From Selenomonadales bacterium (lineage in GTDB: Bacteria > Bacillota > Negativicutes > Sporomusales > UBA7701): DNA of 64,000 bases. The DNA is taken from positions 1 to 64,000 of the forward strand of contig JARKNV010000022.1 in NCBI GenBank assembly GCA_029976065.1, in the 5' to 3' direction. The position numbers and the translations under genes were made by a program. Under the pieces are notes generated by a model that worked only from the letters and a program-made list of their open reading frames with translations, was not told the origin of the DNA and did not search any database. Shown piece by piece: positions 59,771 through 64,000 of the stretch (its first letter is position 1; every line of letters begins with the position of its first letter).

Positions 59771-60304
59771 ATGCCGCGCTACGCCATGATCATCGACGCC
59801 AGGAAATGCGTCGGCTGCTACGCCTGCCAGGTCGCCTGCCAGATGCAGAACGAACTGGGGCCGGAAAGCGTCTTTATCCGCTTTGAAGACCGGGAAACGG
59901 GCAAATACCCCAACCCCAAATACGTCATGGTTCCCCTGCAGTGTCAGCACTGCCAGGACGCCCCGTGCGTGCCCGTCTGCCCCACCACCGCCTCCCATAA
60001 AGACAAGAACGGCCTGACCATGATCGACAAGAACAAATGCATGGGCTGCCGGCGCTGTGTCGCCGCCTGTCCCTACAACGCCCGCACCTACCTCAAGGAC
60101 GAAGGCGTCGTCCAGGCCTGCAACCTGTGCCTGTCGCTCGTCGCCCAGGGCGAGGAGCCGGCCTGCGTATCCACCTGCCTCACAAAGGCCCGCTACTTCG
60201 GCGACCTCGACGACCCCAAGGGCGAATTCGCCAAACAGCTCGCCAGAGCCAAGCAGCTCAGGCCGGACTTCGGCACCAAGCCGACCCTGCTCTACATCAT
60301 ATAG
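59771..60304 (+). CDS. four-cluster ferredoxin subunit (PsrB/PhsB-like)
   Basis: The 177-residue protein has four cysteine quartets: CVGCYACQVAC (about 13-23), CQHCQDAPCVPVCP (about 58-71), CMGCRRCVAACP (about 90-101) and CNLCLSLVAQGEEPACVSTC (about 117-136). This is the DmsB/PsrB arrangement of four [4Fe-4S] clusters. It would pass electrons between the molybdoenzyme and hydrogenase. It has no signal peptide, so it is probably co-exported with a Tat partner. It starts two bases after the previous stop. Confidence 0.93.
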   Translation: MPRYAMIIDARKCVGCYACQVACQMQNELGPESVFIRFEDRETGKYPNPKYVMVPLQCQHCQDAPCVPVCPTTASHKDKNGLTMIDKNKCMGCRRCVAACPYNARTYLKDEGVVQACNLCLSLVAQGEEPACVSTCLTKARYFGDLDDPKGEFAKQLARAKQLRPDFGTKPTLLYII

Positions 60305-60322
60305 CCGCCGGGAGGGATAAAG

Positions 60323-61300
60323 ATGCGAAACCTAAGCCGTCGTGAATTCCTGCGCCTGTGCGGTGCGACCGGAGCCGCGCTTGGCCTCACCCACGCCATC
60401 CAGCCGGAAATCCTCGAAGCCTTCGCCGGCCCCGCCGGCGGCCAGCCGCCGGTCGTCTGGCTCCAGGGAGGCTCGTGCAGCGGCTGCTCCGTGTCGCTTT
60501 TGAACGGCGTCCAGCCGGAGATCGGCAAGGTGCTCACCGAAGTAATCAGCCTCGAATTCCACCAGACCCTGATGGCCGCAGCCGGCGAACCGGCCATGGC
60601 CATCCTGCCGGCCGTCAAAAAACGCTACGCCGGCCAGTACTACCTCGTTGTCGAAGGCTCGGTCTCCACCGGCGAAAAAGCCATGTACTCCACCCTCGGC
60701 GAACGGGACGGCCGCCCCGTGTCCTTCGCCGAATGGGTCAAAACGATGGCCGAAGGCGCCAAAGCCGTCGTCGCCGTCGGTACCTGCGCCGCATACGGCG
60801 GCATACCCGCCGCCGGCAGCAACCCCGCCGGCTGCAAACCGGTCAGCGCCGTCATCGGCGGCGCGCCCCTCATCAACGTCCCCGGCTGCCCCATCCACCC
60901 CGACCGCGTGCTCGGCACCCTCGTCCACGCCATCAAATACGGCCTGCCCGAGCTCGACGAGCACAAGCGCCCCACCGTCTTCTTCGGCAAATGCGTCCAC
61001 GACCTCTGCGGACGGCGCGAAATGTTCGATGAAGGCATATTCGCCACCCGCCTGTCCGAGAAAGGCTGCCTCTACAAGCTAGGCTGCAAGGGGCCGATGG
61101 CCTACAACGACTGCCCCACCCGCAAATACAACAACGGCACCAGCTGGTGCGTCGCCGCCAACGCTCCCTGCATCGCCTGCGTCGAGCCCGGCTTCCCCGA
61201 TCACACCAGCCCCTTCTTCGAGCGCATGCCCGAGTACGGACCGGCCGGCACCCCGTCGCCGCAGCCCCGCCAGGGCAAAATCATCGGGGGTGACAACTAA
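60323..61300 (+). CDS. [NiFe] hydrogenase small subunit, Tat-exported
   Basis: The 325-residue protein has a Tat signal (LSRREFLRLCGATGAALG, about 4-21). Iron-sulfur cysteines are in GGSCSGCSVSLLN (about 50-62), GTCAAYGGI (about 153-161), GCPIHPD (about 192-198), KCVHDLC, and the distal CLYKLGCKGP and CIACVEPGF motifs. It matches group 1-type periplasmic uptake hydrogenases. It overlaps the large-subunit gene by one base. GGGAGGGATAAAG precedes the ATG. Confidence 0.95.
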   Translation: MRNLSRREFLRLCGATGAALGLTHAIQPEILEAFAGPAGGQPPVVWLQGGSCSGCSVSLLNGVQPEIGKVLTEVISLEFHQTLMAAAGEPAMAILPAVKKRYAGQYYLVVEGSVSTGEKAMYSTLGERDGRPVSFAEWVKTMAEGAKAVVAVGTCAAYGGIPAAGSNPAGCKPVSAVIGGAPLINVPGCPIHPDRVLGTLVHAIKYGLPELDEHKRPTVFFGKCVHDLCGRREMFDEGIFATRLSEKGCLYKLGCKGPMAYNDCPTRKYNNGTSWCVAANAPCIACVEPGFPDHTSPFFERMPEYGPAGTPSPQPRQGKIIGGDN

Positions 61301-62700
61301 TGCGCAAAATCGTAATCGACCCCGTAACCCGCCTTGAGGGTCACCTTAAAGTCGAGGTCACGGCCGACAACGGCAAAGTGGTCGCCGCCGAAGCCGCCGG
61401 CACCATGTACCGCGGTTTCGAAACCATCCTCGCCGGCCGCGACCCGCGCGACGCCGTCTACATCACCCAGCGCATCTGCGGCGTCTGCCCCGTCAGCCAC
61501 GCCACCGCCGCCGCCTTCGCCCTCGACGACGCCTTCGGCGTCCAGGTGCCGTCCAACGGCCGCATCATCAGAAACCTCATCCTCGGCGGCAACTTCCTCC
61601 AGTCCCACATCATCCACTTTTACAACCTCTCCCTGCCCGACTACGTACAGTTCCCGGCGGTCGCGCCCTTCACCCACCACTACACCGGCGACTACCGCTT
61701 CAACAAAGAAACCAACGAACGGCTCGTCGGCAACTACTTCAAAGCCCTCGAAATCCGCCGCAAATGCCACGAAATGGTCGCCGTCTTCGGCGGCAAGATG
61801 CCCCATCAGGTGGCCATCATCGCCGGCGGCACCTCCATGACCGCCCAGAAGGACAAAATCGACGCCTACCGGCAGCTGCTGGCCGAAATCGCCCAATTCG
61901 TCGCCAACGAATACGCCGAAGACACCCGCCTCCTCGCCAACGCCTACAGCGACTACTTCCAGGTCGGCAAAGGCCCGGCCAACTTCCTCGCCTACGGCGC
62001 CTTCCCGCTTGACGACGCCGGCGGCGACAAACTGTTTGGCGCGGGCGTCCACCTCGGCGGCCAGCCGGCGGCCTTCGACGCCGCCAAAATCACCGAAGAC
62101 GCCACCCATTCCTGGTACGACCAAACCGCCGACGGCCAGCCGGCCCAAACCGCCACCAACGCCAGCTACGGCAAAACCGGCGCCTACAGTTGGGTCAAAG
62201 CGCCGCGCTACGGCGGCGAAGTCTGCGAAGTCGGCCCGCTGGCCCGCATGTGGATATCCGGCCGCTACACCGCCGGCGTATCCGCCATGGACCGCATCGT
62301 CGCCCGCACGCTCGAAGCCGCCCTGCTGACCAAGGCCCTCGCCGGCTGGCTCGACGAACTCGTACCCGGCGCCCCCTGCGAAGCGGCTGTCGAAATACCC
62401 TACGCCGCCGCCGGCGTCGGTCTGATGGAAGCTCCGCGCGGCGCCCTCGGCCACTGGGTCACCATCAGGAACCACCGTATCGAACGCTACCAGGCGGTCG
62501 TACCCACCACCTGGAACGCCTCGCCCCGCGACGCGGGCGGCAAAGCCGGCGCCCTCGAGCAGGCCCTCATCGGCCTGCCGGTCCCCGACGCCGACAACCC
62601 CCTGGCGGTCGTCCGCACCGTCCACTCCTTCGACCCGTGCCTGGCCTGCGCCGTCCACGTCATCACCCCCGGCCGGCCGGTCGGCGAATTCAGACTGTAA
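61300..62700 (+). CDS. [NiFe] hydrogenase large subunit
   Basis: The 466-residue catalytic subunit ligates the NiFe site with RICGVC (about 58-63) and the C-terminal DPCLACAVH (about 445-453). Thirteen residues follow the last histidine (VITPGRPVGEFRL), the usual extension removed by a HyaD/HycI-type protease after nickel insertion. It has no signal and is expected to ride out with the small subunit. No maturation genes or cytochrome b subunit follow. Confidence 0.96.
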   Translation: MRKIVIDPVTRLEGHLKVEVTADNGKVVAAEAAGTMYRGFETILAGRDPRDAVYITQRICGVCPVSHATAAAFALDDAFGVQVPSNGRIIRNLILGGNFLQSHIIHFYNLSLPDYVQFPAVAPFTHHYTGDYRFNKETNERLVGNYFKALEIRRKCHEMVAVFGGKMPHQVAIIAGGTSMTAQKDKIDAYRQLLAEIAQFVANEYAEDTRLLANAYSDYFQVGKGPANFLAYGAFPLDDAGGDKLFGAGVHLGGQPAAFDAAKITEDATHSWYDQTADGQPAQTATNASYGKTGAYSWVKAPRYGGEVCEVGPLARMWISGRYTAGVSAMDRIVARTLEAALLTKALAGWLDELVPGAPCEAAVEIPYAAAGVGLMEAPRGALGHWVTIRNHRIERYQAVVPTTWNASPRDAGGKAGALEQALIGLPVPDADNPLAVVRTVHSFDPCLACAVHVITPGRPVGEFRL

Positions 62701-62717
62701 AAAAAGCGCGTTCCTAT

Positions 62718-62750
62718 CCGGCAGGAGGCTCTCCTGCCGGGTTTTCCTTT
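62718..62750 (+). terminator. terminator of the hydrogenase operon
   Basis: A perfect 10-bp stem, CCGGCAGGAG-GCT-CTCCTGCCGG, is followed by GTTTTCCTTTT. Confidence 0.85.
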
Positions 62751-62857
62751 TAATAACAAGCCGTTCCGGAAAAAATATATGTAAACGAGCAGGATTTTCC
62801 CCTCCCGGGAAGTATAATTAATACTGCCATACTGCTACGGATAAGAAAGGATGTACT

Positions 62858-63154
62858 ATGGGAGAAAAATACCGCGTAGCGATTCACCACGACAACGACT
62901 GCGGCTACATCGAGTACGACCTCGAAACCAAGAAAGTGCAGGTCATACTGGCCGATGCGGTCGTGCGCAAAACCGTGGAAGCCTTCCTGCACAGCGAGCA
63001 TCTGCTCAGGGAGGCCCAGCGGACCCTCCGCGACTTCCGGGGAAGAACCGCCCAGCCGACCGAAAGCCTGGCATCCCTCAAGCTTTCTCTCACCAGCCTG
63101 TGGCAGCAGACCGGCGTATTCGTCGACTGGAGCCGTCCAGTACCCACTCCCTGA
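62858..63154 (+). CDS. 98-residue protein of unknown function
   Basis: I do not recognise this small soluble protein. It starts MGEKYRVAIHHDNDCGYIEY, has a helical middle (VVRKTVEAFLHSEHLLREAQ) and ends DWSRPVPTP. AGAAAGGATGTACT precedes the ATG. A TATAAT element (62813-62818) is a plausible -10 for its own promoter. It is monocistronic. Confidence 0.65.
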   Translation: MGEKYRVAIHHDNDCGYIEYDLETKKVQVILADAVVRKTVEAFLHSEHLLREAQRTLRDFRGRTAQPTESLASLKLSLTSLWQQTGVFVDWSRPVPTP

Positions 63155-63189
63155 GGATAATCTGCCTGCCGGGAAACCAGACAGATGAG

Positions 63190-63232
63190 TTATCCACAAA
63201 ACAATCCACAAAATGCCGACAATTGTGGATAA
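63190..63232. promoter_or_regulatory. cluster of DnaA boxes
   Basis: TTATCCACA (63190-63198) and its inverted copy TGTGGATAA (63224-63232) are perfect consensus DnaA boxes. A third, weaker AATCCACAA (63203-63211) lies between them. The gap 63155-63321 has no gene. It could titrate DnaA or regulate a neighbour. Confidence 0.7.
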
Positions 63233-63321
63233 AAACGCGGTACTAGTTGCGAAAATGTCGGTTTATGTTGAATTAACGACAAAGGCTGTTGATATCTCTT
63301 GGCCGTCCGTCCGGCGCCCGT

Positions 63322-63351
63322 TTGACGCCGCTCCCGGCGCTGTGCTATAAT
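63322..63351 (+). promoter_or_regulatory. upstream tandem promoter of the tRNA-Arg region
   Basis: TTGACG (63322-63327) and TATAAT (63346-63351) have an 18-base spacer. Transcription would begin about 63358, exactly at the hairpin described next. Confidence 0.75.
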
Positions 63352-63357
63352 CTCCGG

Positions 63358-63381
63358 CACGGGTAAGGCCCGTGTTTTTTT
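63358..63381 (+). terminator. terminator at the start site of the upstream promoter
   Basis: CACGGG-TAAGG-CCCGTG (63358-63374) is followed by seven T residues. It begins at the predicted transcription start of the preceding promoter. Confidence 0.75.
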
Positions 63382-63419
63382 CTCGCTCCCGCCGGGATAA
63401 TTTGCCTCACGGCCCTTTA

Positions 63420-63448
63420 TTGACAACGCGGGGCCGGGATGCTATAAT
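63420..63448 (+). promoter_or_regulatory. consensus promoter of tRNA-Arg
   Basis: TTGACA (63420-63425) and TATAAT (63443-63448) are perfect hexamers with a 17-base spacer, 67 bases before the mature tRNA. Confidence 0.9.
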
Positions 63449-63515
63449 CTTTCAGGTAGAGTAGCCGTCCCGGAGGACGCTACTCCTAAATAGTCTTAAC
63501 GGCAAAACTGACAAC

Positions 63516-63591
63516 GCGCCCGTAGCTCAGGGGATAGAGCAGCGGTTTCCTAAACCGCGGGTCGGACGTTCGATTCGTCTCGGGCGCACCA
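63516..63591 (+). tRNA. tRNA-Arg (anticodon CCU)
   Basis: Acceptor GCGCCCG pairs with CGGGCGC (63581-63587). Anticodon stem GCGGT/ACCGC encloses loop TTCCTAA with CCT at 63549-63551. GTTCGATT forms the T-loop, and CCA (63589-63591) is encoded. It reads AGG codons. Confidence 0.95.
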
Positions 63592-63614
63592 GGCTTTCAA
63601 GCGTGGTGAACCGG

Positions 63615-64000
63615 ATGCCTGACGATGAGTATTATATGGACCTAGCCCTGGTCGAGGCCCGCAAAGCTTACGACGCCGGCGAAGTGCCCATCGGGGCGGT
63701 GCTCGTCATGGACGGCGAGGTCATCGCCGCCGGCCATAACATGCGCGAAACGTGGCATGACGCCACCGCTCACGCCGAAATCATCGTTATCCGCGAAGCC
63801 TGCCGCAAACTTGGGCGGTGGCGGCTGACCGGCGCGACGCTTTATGTTACAATAGAACCGTGCCCCATGTGCGCCGGCGCGCTCGTCATGAGCCGCATCG
63901 ACCGGCTGGTGTACGGCAGCGCCGATTACAAGGCCGGCGCGGTCGAATCGATCTTCAACGTCGTCCAGAACGACGCCCTCAACCACAGGGCGGAAGTGCT
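63615..64000 (+). CDS. tadA: tRNA-specific adenosine deaminase TadA (truncated by the window end)
   Basis: TadA converts the wobble adenosine of tRNA-Arg(ACG) to inosine. The visible 128 residues include the zinc site HAE (about 55-57, in TAHAEIIV) and PCPMCAGA (about 85-92), with EVPIGAVLV near residue 19-27. The start ATG is 63615, 23 bases after tRNA-Arg. The C terminus lies outside the window. In many Firmicutes tadA sits close to tRNA genes and dnaX. Confidence 0.93.
   Translation, partial: MPDDEYYMDLALVEARKAYDAGEVPIGAVLVMDGEVIAAGHNMRETWHDATAHAEIIVIREACRKLGRWRLTGATLYVTIEPCPMCAGALVMSRIDRLVYGSADYKAGAVESIFNVVQNDALNHRAEV

Noticed and set aside
63190-63232. DnaA-box cluster as the chromosomal origin
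   Set aside because: Only three boxes occur, there is no AT-rich unwinding region, and no dnaA/dnaN genes flank it.
1-64000. CRISPR arrays, prophage or insertion sequences
   Set aside because: No regularly spaced direct repeats, cas genes, transposases or phage structural genes are visible.

Overview
The window most resembles an anaerobic, spore-forming-type Negativicutes (Sporomusaceae-like) genome. Firmicutes traits are strong Shine-Dalgarno sites, TTG/GTG starts, a GAACN4GTTC LexA box, and YkuS- and DUF2600-type genes. They sit beside an LptA/OstA-type periplasmic protein, which implies an outer membrane. Several Tat-exported redox enzymes point to anaerobic respiration. The taxon is an inference from gene content.

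Layout. (1) 1-0.7 kb: a truncated CorA-like start, a consensus promoter and two tRNA-Ser genes. (2) 0.9-7.1 kb: a complete citrate lyase set, citXGC on the plus strand converging on citDEF plus an IclR regulator on the minus strand. (3) 7.2-19.7 kb: a chemoreceptor, then an operon of two-subunit class I fumarase/tartrate dehydratase, fumarate-reductase-like ABCD subunits, a broken citryl-CoA-lyase-like gene, an MmgE/PrpD protein and a DRE-TIM aldolase-type enzyme. A second IclR regulator and a DcuC-type carrier follow. Identical palindromes precede the chemoreceptor and the operon. (4) 19.9-25.8 kb: ahbC-ahbA-ahbB (siroheme-to-heme route) and a Tat-exported [FeFe] hydrogenase with a ferredoxin subunit and NrfD anchor. 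(5) 26-32.9 kb: an MFS carrier, a Tat-signal L-serine dehydratase, LptA-like protein, class D beta-lactamase, FHA-wHTH regulator, Nudix and HD proteins. Base composition becomes visibly GC-richer from about 27.4 kb onward.

(6) 33.1-43.5 kb: a long operon joining a secreted DUF6305-like protein, a TRAP-type DctM permease, a 48-residue membrane peptide, two AstE-like zinc carboxypeptidases, gamma-glutamyltransferase, PgsB/PgsC/PgsW and a two-component system; it reads as a poly-gamma-glutamate synthesis, trimming and recycling system. (7) 43.5-50.2 kb: mixed housekeeping genes including LexA-boxed dinB, a 125-bp hairpin repeat, an M20 peptidase, a thioesterase, a DUF2600 terpene synthase and ppx. 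(8) 50.3-54 kb: a degenerate Ppx-HD protein overlapping ppk1, behind a PHO-box-like promoter. (9) 54.1-57.4 kb: a ykkC-family riboswitch with its own terminator ahead of larA-like, paaK and ACT-domain genes. (10) 57.5-62.7 kb: a Rex-like site and an operon for a Tat-exported molybdopterin oxidoreductase, a ferredoxin subunit and [NiFe] hydrogenase subunits, with no membrane anchor. (11) 62.8-64 kb: a small unknown gene, a DnaA-box cluster, tandem promoters, tRNA-Arg and the start of tadA.

Taken together, regions 2-3 could take citrate and C4-dicarboxylates to acetate and succinate, while the hydrogenases feed or drain electrons outside the cytoplasmic membrane. The most unusual items are the riboswitch-controlled larA/paaK operon, the Tat-targeted serine dehydratase, the anchorless hydrogenase-molybdoenzyme operon, the FrdA-like protein lacking the covalent-FAD histidine, and the degenerate Ppx protein coupled to ppk1.
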